This document shows, piece after piece, positions 45,856 to 54,548 of a stretch of 64,000 bases of DNA (position 1 is the stretch's first letter; each line of letters opens with the position of its first letter). Location: positions 1 through 64,000 of the forward strand of contig NZ_BJZT01000032.1 in the NCBI RefSeq assembly GCF_007992175.1, read 5' to 3'. The DNA is from Methylobacterium haplocladii. GTDB taxonomy: Bacteria; Pseudomonadota; Alphaproteobacteria; Rhizobiales; Beijerinckiaceae. Under the pieces are notes generated by a model. The model saw only the letters and a program-made list of their open reading frames with translations. It did not search any database and was not told where the DNA came from. The translations under genes were made by a program, and so were the position numbers.

Positions 45856-46304
45856 TGTCGGTCTCCCCGGACCCCAAGACCAGCGCCGCCGCCGCCGTGG
45901 ACAAGCTGCCTATCGTCATCACGCGCGATGATGGCCGGTACTTCGCGATCGAGGCCGCAGGGCGCCGTGCTGTCGGTCTCGGCTTCGACGAGATGCTCGG
46001 CGCCGTGGTCGGGCTCGCGCACCCCGAACTCACGACGGTGCCCGCGTACATGCGGGGTGCCGGATCTCTCGCCGTCGCGAAGGATGCGCCCTCAGCCACG
46101 ATCACGATCCCGCTCGCTCTCGCGGAGAGCATTTCGGCGGAGATGGCCGACCTGCTCTGCTGGTGCCGCGGCTTCGTCACTGCTCTTCCCGACAATGCCG
46201 ATCGTCACCCGATGGGGCTCGACCTGACCCGTGAAATGCGGATCAGGCTCGATGTGGCGATCGCGGCGGCGAAGGGCATCGAACCGCAGGAATTCCCCTT
46301 CTGA
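45855..46304 (+). CDS. Unknown protein, 149 aa
   Basis: It starts on the last base of the recT stop. A strand-rich start (LPIVITRDDGRYFAIEAAG) is followed by GAVVGLAHPELTTVPAYMRG and a helical C-terminus. No named family. The location in the recombination block suggests a DNA-related accessory role. Confidence 0.5.
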   Translation: MSVSPDPKTSAAAAVDKLPIVITRDDGRYFAIEAAGRRAVGLGFDEMLGAVVGLAHPELTTVPAYMRGAGSLAVAKDAPSATITIPLALAESISAEMADLLCWCRGFVTALPDNADRHPMGLDLTREMRIRLDVAIAAAKGIEPQEFPF

Positions 46305-46540
46305 TGTCGATCCCCGCTCGCGCGGCCGAGCAGGCCGTCACCGTCAGTGTCGCTCGCTGCCCGTGCGGGCTCTGCGACCACGTCATCGGCCTGCTGCACG
46401 ACGAGACCGGCGAGGTTTTCGCCGAATTCTCCCTCGCGCCGGATGCGGCCCGCGGCTTCATCGCCGACGTCCAGACGGTTCTGGACGCCCTGCCCCCCGT
46501 CGGAAGCCTCACCGGCATCCGCTGCGAGGGCACGGCCTGA
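46304..46540 (+). CDS. Small Cys-containing protein, 78 aa
   Basis: The sequence contains C-x-C-x2-C (ARCPCGLCDHVIGLL), suggesting one metal site, followed by a regular strand-helix (FAEFSLAPDAARGFIADVQT). Coupled to the previous gene by a 1-base overlap. Unknown. Confidence 0.45.
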   Translation: MSIPARAAEQAVTVSVARCPCGLCDHVIGLLHDETGEVFAEFSLAPDAARGFIADVQTVLDALPPVGSLTGIRCEGTA

Positions 46541-46579
46541 ACGACCTTCCCCTCCCCTCCTGACCCACGGTCACCGCTC

Positions 46580-47062
46580 ATGGCGCCCCCGATCCTGACC
46601 TCATCCTCCACCGTCTGCCGCGGCCAGATCCAGGCCCGCGAATACGGCTCCGAAGCCGAGATGCGGTCCTCCTATGCCGCGATCCAGAAACGCATGATGG
46701 CGCCCTCGCCACCGCCTTGCCCTCGGCCGGCACCGCGTGCCCCATCCGGCGCGCCGGCATGCTCCTGGGATGCCCAGGTCGTCGCCACGCTCGGCGCCGA
46801 CCGGATCTACCGGGAGCCCCGGCGCATCATCGCCCGCATCGCCGAGGCGCACGGAGTGACCTCGGCCGACATCACCGGGCCGAGCCGTAAGACCCTCCAC
46901 TTCAAGGCCCGTCTCGCCGCGATCGCAGAGGTGCTCGACCTCAACCCGCGGCTGTCGATTCCGCAGCTCGGCAAGATCTTCGGGGGGCGGGACAGCACGA
47001 CGATCCGCAACGCCTTCCGGCACCTCGGACACGAGCCGCAGCCCGTGGGGGCCCGCCAGTGA
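46580..47062 (+). CDS. DnaA domain IV-like protein
   Basis: In 160 residues the C-terminal about 75 residues match DnaA domain IV: IIARIAEAHGVTSADITGPS, AIAEVLDLNPRLSIPQLGKI, and the DNA-contact stretch GGRDSTTIRNAFRHLG (DnaA has GGRDHSTVLHA-like). The N-terminal part is proline-rich with no ATPase domain. Such stand-alone DnaA-IV proteins occur in phages and could bind DnaA boxes to load or block host initiation. No DnaA-box cluster was checked. Confidence 0.82.
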   Translation: MAPPILTSSSTVCRGQIQAREYGSEAEMRSSYAAIQKRMMAPSPPPCPRPAPRAPSGAPACSWDAQVVATLGADRIYREPRRIIARIAEAHGVTSADITGPSRKTLHFKARLAAIAEVLDLNPRLSIPQLGKIFGGRDSTTIRNAFRHLGHEPQPVGARQ

Positions 47063-47625
47063 ACCTCACGGTGCGCACTGCATTCCCCGCCTCGGCAATA
47101 CCGATGCCGCCGGGCCTCGACCGACCGTTCGCCGGCAAGACCGGGGTCATCGCCGACCGCCTCGTTGCGGCCGAGGGCAACGCCGTTCCGGCCGGCGTGC
47201 TGGCGGAGACGGCATTCGGTGCGGACAACCTCCGCTGCCGGCAGTCCCTGCGCGGGGCCGTCCAGACGCTCCGCAAGGCGTTGGCGCGCACCGGATCGGA
47301 CGACCGGATCATCGAGACCGGCCGGGGGCCGACGCTGACCTATGCGTGGGTGCGGTCGACGCCGAAACCCGAGATAGAACCCGTCGCACCACCCGCCGCC
47401 ATGCCGGTGCACGCCTCGAACCCGCGCGCGATCACCCTGGCGCCATGCGGCTACGCGGCGTGGTCGTATGTGCCTGGCACGAACATCCGCGGGCCGGTTC
47501 AGGTGATCCGCCGGCACGGCGAGGACGAGGAGCGCCGGCTGACGCAACTCGACATCGCGAACGGCCGGCCGACGACGGAGCACGCGCGGTTTGCGACCGA
47601 GGATGACGATGGGGGCGAGGCTTGA
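47059..47625 (+). CDS. Winged-helix regulator-like protein, 188 aa
   Basis: The N-terminal about 85 residues resemble an OmpR-type winged helix (GKTGVIADRLVAAEGNAVPA; RQSLRGAVQTLRKALARTGS; IIETGRGPTLTYAWV). The rest is unlike a known domain and Pro/His-rich. Likely DNA-binding. Coupled by overlap to both neighbours (ATGA at 47059; TTGA at 47622). Confidence 0.55.
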   Translation: MNLTVRTAFPASAIPMPPGLDRPFAGKTGVIADRLVAAEGNAVPAGVLAETAFGADNLRCRQSLRGAVQTLRKALARTGSDDRIIETGRGPTLTYAWVRSTPKPEIEPVAPPAAMPVHASNPRAITLAPCGYAAWSYVPGTNIRGPVQVIRRHGEDEERRLTQLDIANGRPTTEHARFATEDDDGGEA

Positions 47626-48113
47626 GCGCGCCCGAGATCATCGATCGGCGGCTCGACCGGCCTAAGGACGTGAAGGCTTTCCGGCGCTGGCTCGCCCGGA
47701 ACGGTGCCGAGATGCTCGACCCAACGAACGCGTACGAGGTGGTTCGATTCCGGGGCACGGCGGGGCTGTCGATCGTCTACGCGAATGGCAGCGGACGGTC
47801 CCACGCGCTGACCGGTCAGGCCGAGGACGCTTGGACGGCCTTCTGCGACGGGCGGTCGCTCGACCTCGCGCCGCAGGCGGCCTGGATCGACGATCCCGAT
47901 CAGCGTCCCGCTGCGATGTCAGATGCGGACCTGATCGAACAGGCCGGTCGCATGCCCATCACCATCGCGTTCCTGATGGAGCACGACGCCTTGCCGATGC
48001 GGGAGGCGTCCCAGCGCCTCTTCGGACTCGAACGTAGCGGCCGACTGGTTCGCTCCGGCGGCCGGCCCGGCACGGCCCTGACGTGGAACGTCGCTGCCGA
48101 GGTGCGGGCATGA
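47622..48113 (+). CDS. Unknown protein, 163 aa
   Basis: The start is TTG 47622, overlapping the previous stop. The product has VKAFRRWLARNGAEMLDPTN and LSIVYANGSGRSHALTGQAE, then a helical C-terminal region (MPITIAFLMEHDALPMREAS). No family is recognised. Stop overlaps the next ATG by 4 bases. Confidence 0.5.
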   Translation: MSAPEIIDRRLDRPKDVKAFRRWLARNGAEMLDPTNAYEVVRFRGTAGLSIVYANGSGRSHALTGQAEDAWTAFCDGRSLDLAPQAAWIDDPDQRPAAMSDADLIEQAGRMPITIAFLMEHDALPMREASQRLFGLERSGRLVRSGGRPGTALTWNVAAEVRA

Positions 48114-48586
48114 TCCGCCACGAGGACGTCATTACTCGCGAGATGGTTAGATCTGAGCCAAATACCTTGTTCGTATTTGGCGATAACCTGCAGCGTCGTG
48201 GGCGAGGCGGTCAAGCTAAAGAGATGCGCGGCGAACCGAACGCCGTTGGCATCCCTACGAAGCGATGGCCGAGCCGAAACATCAACGCATACTTCTCCGA
48301 TGCGGATTTTGCAGAGGTGAAGGCCGCAGCATCGCCTGATCTCCAAAGATTGGCCGATCATCTGCGCGCGGGCGGCACCATCGTCTGGCCTTATGCCGGC
48401 ATCGGCACCGGTCGGGCCGAACTCAAGGAGCGAGCGCCCCACGTCTGGTTTTGGCTGTTCCGCGCCAAGCATCGCCTTCTGCAGATCGTAGCGGAGCGCG
48501 AGGGCCATGCAGTTTGCTCGCTCGAATCCGCCCTTGGGGCCGAGGATTACGCGCGGTTCGTAGCGATGGGGGCCGGTCATGCCTGA
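48110..48586 (+). CDS. Phage protein of the FGDN/GGQAKEMRGEPN type
   Basis: The 158-residue product has strongly conserved-looking blocks: NTLFVFGDNLQRRGRGGQAK, RGEPNAVGIPTKRWPS, and VWPYAGIGTGRAELKERAPH. This block order is frequent in phage genomes and has the look of a nucleotide-binding or macrodomain-like pocket, but its function is unknown to me. It is somewhat less GC-rich. Start by the 4-base overlap. Confidence 0.55.
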   Translation: MIRHEDVITREMVRSEPNTLFVFGDNLQRRGRGGQAKEMRGEPNAVGIPTKRWPSRNINAYFSDADFAEVKAAASPDLQRLADHLRAGGTIVWPYAGIGTGRAELKERAPHVWFWLFRAKHRLLQIVAEREGHAVCSLESALGAEDYARFVAMGAGHA

Positions 48587-48610
48587 TACGCTTGACCGAG
48601 GTGCACCGGT

Positions 48611-49141
48611 ATGACGGCACCCATCTGCCCGACCTGTGCGACAGCGGCCGTCCTGACCACCGGCGCCGCTGTCTACCCGAACCGTCCCGATCTGGCCGCG
48701 AAGCCGATCTGGCGATGCGAGGGCTGCGGCGCCTATGTTGCCTGCCATCCCGACACGACCGTTCCGCTCGGCACGCCGGCCGATGCCGCGACACGCGCGG
48801 CTCGGATGAACCTGCACCAGAAGCGTCTCGATCCACTGTGGAAGGAGGCTTGGCGCGAGCCGGCCTATGCCAAGAACGGCTGCGGGCCGAAGACGCGCCG
48901 GAGCATCCAGAAGGCCGCCCGCGAGCGTGTCTATGCCTACCTCGCGGGCCGGATGCGGCTGACGCCGGCCGAGTGCCACACCGGCCTGTTCACACGCGAG
49001 CAGTGCCGCGTCGCCTGGGGCGTCCTGTCGGCAACCTCCTACGCGGAGATCCGCACCTGGGCTCGGGCCCTGAACCCGAAGCCGCGCCGCGAGCGCAAAG
49101 CCCCCTCCCCTTCTTCCGACATCCAGCGGATTGCCCGGTGA
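48611..49141 (+). CDS. DUF3268-like zinc-finger protein
   Basis: Residues about 5-45 carry two C-x2-C pairs (ICPTCATAAVLT; WRCEGCGAYVACH), then a helical basic part with RMNLHQKRLDPLWKEAW and AWGVLSATSYAEIRTWARAL. This matches the zinc-finger DUF3268 phage proteins. DNA or RNA binding is expected. The stop overlaps the GTG of the methylase. Confidence 0.68.
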   Translation: MTAPICPTCATAAVLTTGAAVYPNRPDLAAKPIWRCEGCGAYVACHPDTTVPLGTPADAATRAARMNLHQKRLDPLWKEAWREPAYAKNGCGPKTRRSIQKAARERVYAYLAGRMRLTPAECHTGLFTREQCRVAWGVLSATSYAEIRTWARALNPKPRRERKAPSPSSDIQRIAR

Positions 49142-51243
49142 TCCAGACCCCTATCATCGATTCCCTCGCTGGGCCCGGCGGGCGCCGCGCAGCGCCCAGA
49201 CGCAAGCTCCTCGTCGCCGACCTCCTCTGCGGAGCCGGCGGATCCTCAACCGGCTGCCAGCGTGCGCTGGCCGAGCTCGGGCTCGAAATGGACCTCGTCG
49301 CGGTCAATCACTGGCCGACCGCCATCGCGACGCACGAGAAGAACCACCCGACCGCCCGGCACTACGTCCAGGACATCGCGACGGTGCGCCCGCACTTGCT
49401 GGTGCCGGAGGGCTACCTCGACCTGCTGATGGCCTCGCCAACCTGCACGCACCATTCGGTGGCGCGCGGCGGCAAGCCGACCTCGGACCAGCAGCGTAGC
49501 GATCCCTGGCACATCATCACCTGGCTCACCGAGCTGCGGGTGAAGCGCCTCATCATCGAGAACGTGTGGGAGTTCGTCGGCTGGGGCCCGATCGACCACC
49601 GCACCGGCAAGCCCGTCGCCTCGCGCAAGGGCGAATACTTCCGCGCCTGGATCGACACAATCAAGCGGCTTGGCTTCCAGCCAGAGTGGCGCAAGCTCAA
49701 CGCGGCCGACTTCGGCGACGCCACGACGCGATCGCGCTTCATCCTGATGGCGCGCTCGGACCGCAAGCGACTGGTCTGGCCGGTCGCGACGCACCGCCGC
49801 CGTGACGGCACCATCGACCTGTTCTCAGGCGCGAAGCCGTGGCGCCCGGCCCGCGAGATCATCGACTGGTCGATCACCGGCCGATCGATCTTCGATCGGA
49901 AGAAGGCCCTAGCCCCGAAGACGCTCGCACGCATCTACGCTGGCGCCGTGAAGTTCCGCTGGCCGGAGCCGTTCTTGGTAATCCTGCGCAATCACATGGC
50001 GGCGCAGGGCATGGATGGGCCGCTGCCGGCGATCACCGCTGGCGGGACGCATATCGGCCTCGCGCAGCCGATGCTGATCAAGCAGAACTTCCGGCGTGAC
50101 GTGCAGGGCGTGGATGAGCCGGCACCAACGGTCATGACGCAGGCGCGGATAGGTGTCGCCGAGCCCGTCATCGTGAATATGAAGGGGCAGTCGCTGGCGG
50201 ATGGCGTTGGCCTACCGCTCCCGACGCAGACGGCTCATGCCGCGCATATCTACCTCGCAGAGCCGTTCGTGATGGCCCCGGGAAGCACCGGCGCGCCGCG
50301 CGCTACCGAGTCCCCCCTTCCAACGATCACCACCGGGGGTGCTGAGTCCGAAGACCCGGGGTGCGCACGGCCCATGCCGGTCGAGCCGTTCGTCGTCTCG
50401 GCCGCCCACGGCGTCGATGCGTCCGAGGCGGACCCGCACAGCCGTCGCACGAAGAGCGTCGACGAGCCGATTGGCACCGTGCACGCCGGCGGGGGCAACT
50501 TCGGTGTCGTCGAACCCTTCGTTTTCTCGCGCCACGCCGAGGGCGCGCCGCGATCGATCGACGAACCGACGCCGACCCAGGTCGCCAAGCACTCGCACGT
50601 CCTGATCTCGCCCTATTACGGCTCCGGCTCGGGCGAGACCTGCACCGAGGCAGAAGTTCCGCTGCCGACAGTTACTTCAAAGGGCCGGTTCGGCATGGTC
50701 GTGCCGGTGACCCAGTCGAACGGTGGCGCGCTCGCGAGAGACGTCGCCGAGCCGGTGCCGACGATGACTACGGCCAAGGGCGGCGAATTCGCTGTCGTCA
50801 TGCCCATCACACATCACGACAGCAGCTACCGTGTACGCGACGCCGCGATCGACCCTTTGCCGACGGTCACCGGCGCGAACCGGGGCGAGCTCGCCTTCAT
50901 CGCCGCGCATTTCGGCGAGCGCGATGGTCAGGCGCCGCGCACCCACGACATCGAGGAGCCTGCGCCGACACTCTGCGCCACTGGCCGCGTGAACCTCGTC
51001 CGGGGCACCGACCGCTACGACATCCTCTTCCGGATGCTGGAGCCGCACGAACTGGCGGCTGCCATGGGCTTCAACGAGGGCGAGGCCCGCTACGAGTTCA
51101 CCGGGACGAAGACGGAGCAGATCAAGCAGATCGGAAACGCTGTCTCGGTCGCGAAGATGAAGGCCTGCGTCAGCGCCATCATGGCCGACGCGGCCCCAGT
51201 CCGGCGCGACGATGCGCCCGTCATTCTGATCGCGGCTGAGTAA
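49138..51243 (+). CDS. C5-cytosine DNA methyltransferase with internal repeat array
   Basis: The start is placed at GTG 49138 (overlapping the previous stop); 701 residues, much longer than the 350-450 usual. Motifs: I ADLLCGAGGSSTG (27-39), IV-type ASPTCTHHSVARGG with the catalytic Cys, VI IIENVWEFVG, VIII TTRSRFIL, and X near the end GNAVSVAKM. Between VIII and X lie about ten repeat units of about 30 residues marked by EPxPTxT (residues about 291-621). Such repeats in phage C5-methylases may present several target recognition domains, giving a multispecific enzyme. Confidence 0.88.
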   Translation: MIQTPIIDSLAGPGGRRAAPRRKLLVADLLCGAGGSSTGCQRALAELGLEMDLVAVNHWPTAIATHEKNHPTARHYVQDIATVRPHLLVPEGYLDLLMASPTCTHHSVARGGKPTSDQQRSDPWHIITWLTELRVKRLIIENVWEFVGWGPIDHRTGKPVASRKGEYFRAWIDTIKRLGFQPEWRKLNAADFGDATTRSRFILMARSDRKRLVWPVATHRRRDGTIDLFSGAKPWRPAREIIDWSITGRSIFDRKKALAPKTLARIYAGAVKFRWPEPFLVILRNHMAAQGMDGPLPAITAGGTHIGLAQPMLIKQNFRRDVQGVDEPAPTVMTQARIGVAEPVIVNMKGQSLADGVGLPLPTQTAHAAHIYLAEPFVMAPGSTGAPRATESPLPTITTGGAESEDPGCARPMPVEPFVVSAAHGVDASEADPHSRRTKSVDEPIGTVHAGGGNFGVVEPFVFSRHAEGAPRSIDEPTPTQVAKHSHVLISPYYGSGSGETCTEAEVPLPTVTSKGRFGMVVPVTQSNGGALARDVAEPVPTMTTAKGGEFAVVMPITHHDSSYRVRDAAIDPLPTVTGANRGELAFIAAHFGERDGQAPRTHDIEEPAPTLCATGRVNLVRGTDRYDILFRMLEPHELAAAMGFNEGEARYEFTGTKTEQIKQIGNAVSVAKMKACVSAIMADAAPVRRDDAPVILIAAE
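50011..51000 (+). repeat. Coding repeat array in the C5-methylase
   Basis: About ten units of 28-40 residues follow the pattern (D/E)EP-x-PT-x-T, then a glycine-rich strand and a hydrophobic V-EP-F-like strand. Examples: GPLPAITAGG, EPAPTVMTQ, LPLPTQTAHA, SPLPTITTGG, EPTPTQVAKH, VPLPTVTSKG, EPVPTMTTAK, DPLPTVTGAN, EPAPTLCATG. The DNA repeats are diverged, so the units are old. Confidence 0.75.
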
Positions 51244-51247
51244 GGCG

Positions 51248-52138
51248 ATGTCCGACTTCACGCGCGGATCTTGGGCCGGTGGGCTCGCGGAATGGATCGA
51301 TGGCGACACCGTCTTCCTGTCGGTCGCCTTCACATGGAAGCTCGATGACGCCTACCAGCGGGCGATCTTCTGGAAGGCGCAAGGCTACAGGGTTCGCGCG
51401 GGCGGACCGGGGATCTTCACGCGCAAGCACTACCTCGCCGACGTCGCCGAGATCGGCGGAAGCGCCCCTGATGCCGTGATCCGTCACAACCCGATGGCGA
51501 CGGTCGCCAGCCGGGGTTGCTCGGTCGGCTGCTGGTTCTGCATCGTCCCAAAGATGGAGGGGCGCACCTACACCGAACTCCCGGATTTTCCGGTGCGGCC
51601 GGTGCTCTGCGACAACAATCTCTCCGACCTGTCACGCGAGTACCAGGAGCACATCGTGTCCCGGTACCGCGCAACGGGCGTGCCTCTCCTCGATGCGAAC
51701 AGCGGTTTCGAGCCGCGCACCTTCGACGACGAGGTCTACCGGCGCTGGCAGCCGATCCTGCGCGGCCCATGGCGGTTCGGCTTCGATGAGGCGACCGAGG
51801 GTGCCGATGTCGAGCGGGCTTTCCGTCTGCTGAGAGATGTCTCGTCGCGTCGGAAGCAAGTCTACACGATGATCGGCCATGAGCCGTTTGCCGTGTGCAT
51901 GGAGCGGATCCGGCGCGTGATCGCATGGGGCGGGGAGCCGTACGCCCAGCCGTTCATGAAGCTCAACGCGCTCGAGAAGCGTCCGCACGTCCGGCACGAC
52001 TGGACACCGCGCCTGCTGAGCGACGTGGCCCGCTGGGTGAACCGACGCGGGTGGAAGTCCGGCGACTTCGACACGTACCGTCGCTCCGCTCGCAATCGGC
52101 ACCCGGCCCAGGCCGACCAATTGGAGCTCGCCGCCTGA
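51248..52138 (+). CDS. Radical SAM protein next to a DNA methylase
   Basis: In 296 residues a radical-SAM C-x3-C-x2-C motif occurs at 91, 95, 98 (ASRGCSVGCWFCIVPK). It is followed by LCDNNLSDLSREYQEHIVSR, SGFEPRTFDDEV and FDEATEGADVERAFRLL, the expected TIM-barrel elements. No SPASM or cobalamin domain is seen. It follows the C5-methylase by 4 bases and overlaps the ASCH gene by 1 base. A role in base hypermodification or in producing a modified nucleotide is inferred. Confidence 0.85.
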   Translation: MSDFTRGSWAGGLAEWIDGDTVFLSVAFTWKLDDAYQRAIFWKAQGYRVRAGGPGIFTRKHYLADVAEIGGSAPDAVIRHNPMATVASRGCSVGCWFCIVPKMEGRTYTELPDFPVRPVLCDNNLSDLSREYQEHIVSRYRATGVPLLDANSGFEPRTFDDEVYRRWQPILRGPWRFGFDEATEGADVERAFRLLRDVSSRRKQVYTMIGHEPFAVCMERIRRVIAWGGEPYAQPFMKLNALEKRPHVRHDWTPRLLSDVARWVNRRGWKSGDFDTYRRSARNRHPAQADQLELAA

Positions 52139-52869
52139 TGACCGACCGACCCATGATCTTCTCCGCACCGATGGTGCGCGCTTTGCTCGAAGGGCGGAAG
52201 TCGCAGACGCGGCGGCTGCTGAAGGGTGGCGTGCCCGAGGCGCCGGGGATGGGCGTCCACCCGAGCCACGTTGCCAATCGCCCGGCACCGTACCTCGACG
52301 CCTATTGCAGCGAGCGCAAGTCCGTCGCGAACCCGCGGGGCATGTCGACCCTATGGTGCTGGTGGACGCGCGACGACCGGATGGGGCGGGACTTCCGGGT
52401 GGCCTACAAGCCGGGCGACCGGCTCTGGGTCCGCGAGAACTGCCGGGCTGAAGAATTGCCGGAAGGCCAAGACGGTGTCCGGTTTCGGGCTGACGACACC
52501 TTCGTCAACATCGCAGCGAACCGTGACGCGGCCGACGCCTGGCTCGCGCTCTTCTACTATCGCGGGCGAGGCAAAGCCGGGATCGGTAATCCGGTCCCTT
52601 CAATCCACATGCCGCGCTGGGCCTCGCGCCTCACGCTTCTCGTCACCGACGTGAAGGTCGAGCGGCTTCAGGACATCAGCGAGGCGGACGCCCAAGCCGA
52701 GGGCGCGGTGGGCATGCCGACCTGGGGTAGCCACCGCAACGGCTTCAACGCGATCTGGCTCGACATCCACGGTGCCGAATCCTGGAACGCGAACCCATGG
52801 ATCGTGGGCGTTTCGTTCGAAGTGGTCCGCGCGAACATCGATGCGCTTCCGGCAGCGAGGGCGGCATGA
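52138..52869 (+). CDS. ASCH-domain protein, 243 aa
   Basis: Start at ATG 52138 by overlap. The first 25 residues (PMIFSAPMVRALLEGRKSQT-RR) and later KPGDRLWVRENCRAEELPEG give the ASCH/PUA pattern; VTDVKVERLQDISEADAQAE is the standard C-terminal part of long phage ASCH proteins. It probably binds RNA or modified DNA. It sits beside the methylase and radical SAM genes. A second, shorter ASCH protein is at 8739. Confidence 0.8.
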   Translation: MTDRPMIFSAPMVRALLEGRKSQTRRLLKGGVPEAPGMGVHPSHVANRPAPYLDAYCSERKSVANPRGMSTLWCWWTRDDRMGRDFRVAYKPGDRLWVRENCRAEELPEGQDGVRFRADDTFVNIAANRDAADAWLALFYYRGRGKAGIGNPVPSIHMPRWASRLTLLVTDVKVERLQDISEADAQAEGAVGMPTWGSHRNGFNAIWLDIHGAESWNANPWIVGVSFEVVRANIDALPAARAA

Positions 52870-53354
52870 CGCGCTGCTACGCCGCCGACACGTCAGTCCC
52901 GATGGACCGCAGCATTTCGGAGATCCGCACGACGGTGCGCCGCTACGGGGCGACTGAGTTCGCGCACATGGAGAGCGACGACCAGGCTGCGATCACCTTC
53001 ACGATGAAGGGCCGGCGCATACTATTCCGGCTGGCCATGCCGGACCGCAAGAGCCGCGAGTTCACGCACACCGAGGCAAAGCGCCAGGCGCGCAGTGCCA
53101 CGGCCGCCGAGGCCGCCTGGGAGCAAGCCTGCCGATCTCGGTGGCGGGCTCTCGCGCTCGTCATCAAAGCAAAGCTGGAGGCGGTCGAAGTCGGAATCGT
53201 GGTGTTTGAAGATGAGTTTTTAGCGAACACTGTCCCCCCAGGGGCCTCGGTCACCTTCGGCGAAACCGTGCGCGAGAGCATGCGGATCGCCCACGAGACC
53301 CGCGAACTGACGCCGCTCCTCCCGCACATCAGAGGGGGGGACCCTCGTGGTTGA
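52866..53354 (+). CDS. Conserved phage protein of unknown function, 162 aa
   Basis: Start at ATG 52866 (4-base overlap). Recognisable as the phage family starting RCYAADTSVPMDRSISEIRT, then YGATEFAHMESDDQAAITFT and GRRILFRLAMPDRKSREF. Widespread in siphophages of proteobacteria, with no assigned role. Helical C-terminal part with LVIKAKLEAVEVGIVVFEDE. Confidence 0.68.
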   Translation: MTRCYAADTSVPMDRSISEIRTTVRRYGATEFAHMESDDQAAITFTMKGRRILFRLAMPDRKSREFTHTEAKRQARSATAAEAAWEQACRSRWRALALVIKAKLEAVEVGIVVFEDEFLANTVPPGASVTFGETVRESMRIAHETRELTPLLPHIRGGDPRG

Positions 53355-53925
53355 CTTAAAAGGCAACACGACCGCCCGTCCTGTGATCCAAGGATCCGCG
53401 GAATTCTCCGACTGCGGCTTCTACCGTCATCGGCTCGACCGGTGGTGGGGCGAGGCCCCGCGCGCCCTTGTGATCGGCGCGAACCCGAGCCGCGCCGGCG
53501 CCGACGATAACGACCCGACGATCTGCCGGCTGATCGCGCTGCTGTCCTGGCGGACCGACATCGGCGGGTTCACGATGATGAACGCCGACGACTTCATCGC
53601 GACCGACCCGGCCGATCATGTCCGCTGGCGCGACGGCCTCGACATCACGGCGCTGAAGTTCGTGCGGGGGCAGAACCTGCAGCGCATCCGCGATGTGTCG
53701 ACCACGGCGGCCGTTCGCATCGTTGCCTTCGGCAACCTGCTGACGCCCGGTCTCCACCGCGACCGCGTACTGGCCGCCCTCAGTCTCGACGGCCGACACC
53801 CCCTGTTCGCCTTCGGTCTGACCGACAGTGGGGCACCGAAGCATCCGCTGGCGCGCGGTCACCACCGGATCCCGAACGACGCGCCGCTGATCGAATGGCG
53901 GCCGGCCTTGAGGAGCGCGGCATGA
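53347..53925 (+). CDS. DUF1643-family protein
   Basis: Starts with GTG 53347; 192 residues. The DUF1643 signature is present: GEAPRALVIGANPSRAGADD, NDPTICRLIALLSWRTDIGG, and VRIVAFGNLLTPGLHRDRV. DUF1643 is of unknown function and related in outline to uracil-DNA-glycosylase-like folds. It overlaps the previous and next genes by short stretches. Confidence 0.75.
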   Translation: MVDLKGNTTARPVIQGSAEFSDCGFYRHRLDRWWGEAPRALVIGANPSRAGADDNDPTICRLIALLSWRTDIGGFTMMNADDFIATDPADHVRWRDGLDITALKFVRGQNLQRIRDVSTTAAVRIVAFGNLLTPGLHRDRVLAALSLDGRHPLFAFGLTDSGAPKHPLARGHHRIPNDAPLIEWRPALRSAA

Positions 53926-54203
53926 GCGAGACCCCTGCCCTCACCCGCGTGTTCCTCACGCTGCCCGACGTTCTCGAAACCGGCATCGTCGAGATCGAGG
54001 TGGAGATCGTCAGCGCCGAGGTGATCCGTCGGAGCGACGGCTTCTTGCTCGGCGGCTTCGGCGTCACCTGGCATCGCCATCGGGCCAGCGCCTGGCGTCG
54101 TGCTGGCGAGATCCGGCGCGCGCGCGTCGAAAGCCTCCTGACCGAGATCGATCGCGTCAACGCCCTCGACTTCGGGGCCAGCAGCGGAGGCTTCCGTGGC
54201 TGA
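53922..54203 (+). CDS. Small unknown protein, 93 aa
   Basis: Start by a 4-base overlap. Beta-rich (LTRVFLTLPDVLETGIVEIE; EIVSAEVIRRSDGFLLGGFG) with a helical tail. No family is recognised. The pattern suggests a short OB-like domain. Confidence 0.45.
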   Translation: MSETPALTRVFLTLPDVLETGIVEIEVEIVSAEVIRRSDGFLLGGFGVTWHRHRASAWRRAGEIRRARVESLLTEIDRVNALDFGASSGGFRG

Positions 54204-54242
54204 AGTGCGCCCTGCCCTGCCTTGTCACCCGGAGCACCTTCG

Positions 54243-54548
54243 ATGACGGCCCCGTCGCTGATCACCGCTGCCCGCAACGCGCCTGACGCCCGTGACCGCA
54301 TCCTCGAAATGGCGGTCCTGATGCAGGAGCACCGTTTCGGCCCCGAGGGCGGCTGCACCGACCATCACCTCGAGGTCGCCGGGTTCACGCGAGCCGAAAT
54401 CGAGGTCTACGCGAACTCCGCCCGCGCGGTGCTGGCGCGCCGGCCGTCTGAGTTGCGCACCACGCGGCCCGGCCGCGTCACGGGACGCACGCTGGCAAAG
54501 CGCGCCGAAGCGATCCGGGCTCGGATCAAGGGAGGCGGCCGTGGCTGA
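54243..54548 (+). CDS. Small unknown protein, 101 aa
   Basis: ATG 54243. Helical: ARDRILEMAVLMQEHRFGPE, then CTDHHLEVAGFTRAEIEVYA and a basic C-terminal KRAEAIRARIKGGGRG. Overlaps the DUF5131 GTG start by 8 bases. A short frame at 54222 could extend it by seven residues. Unknown. Confidence 0.5.
   Translation: MTAPSLITAARNAPDARDRILEMAVLMQEHRFGPEGGCTDHHLEVAGFTRAEIEVYANSARAVLARRPSELRTTRPGRVTGRTLAKRAEAIRARIKGGGRG

Noticed and set aside
47738-47760. GGTTCGATTCC, looking like a tRNA T-loop
   Set aside because: No acceptor or anticodon stems around it; it lies inside the unknown protein frame at 47622-48113.
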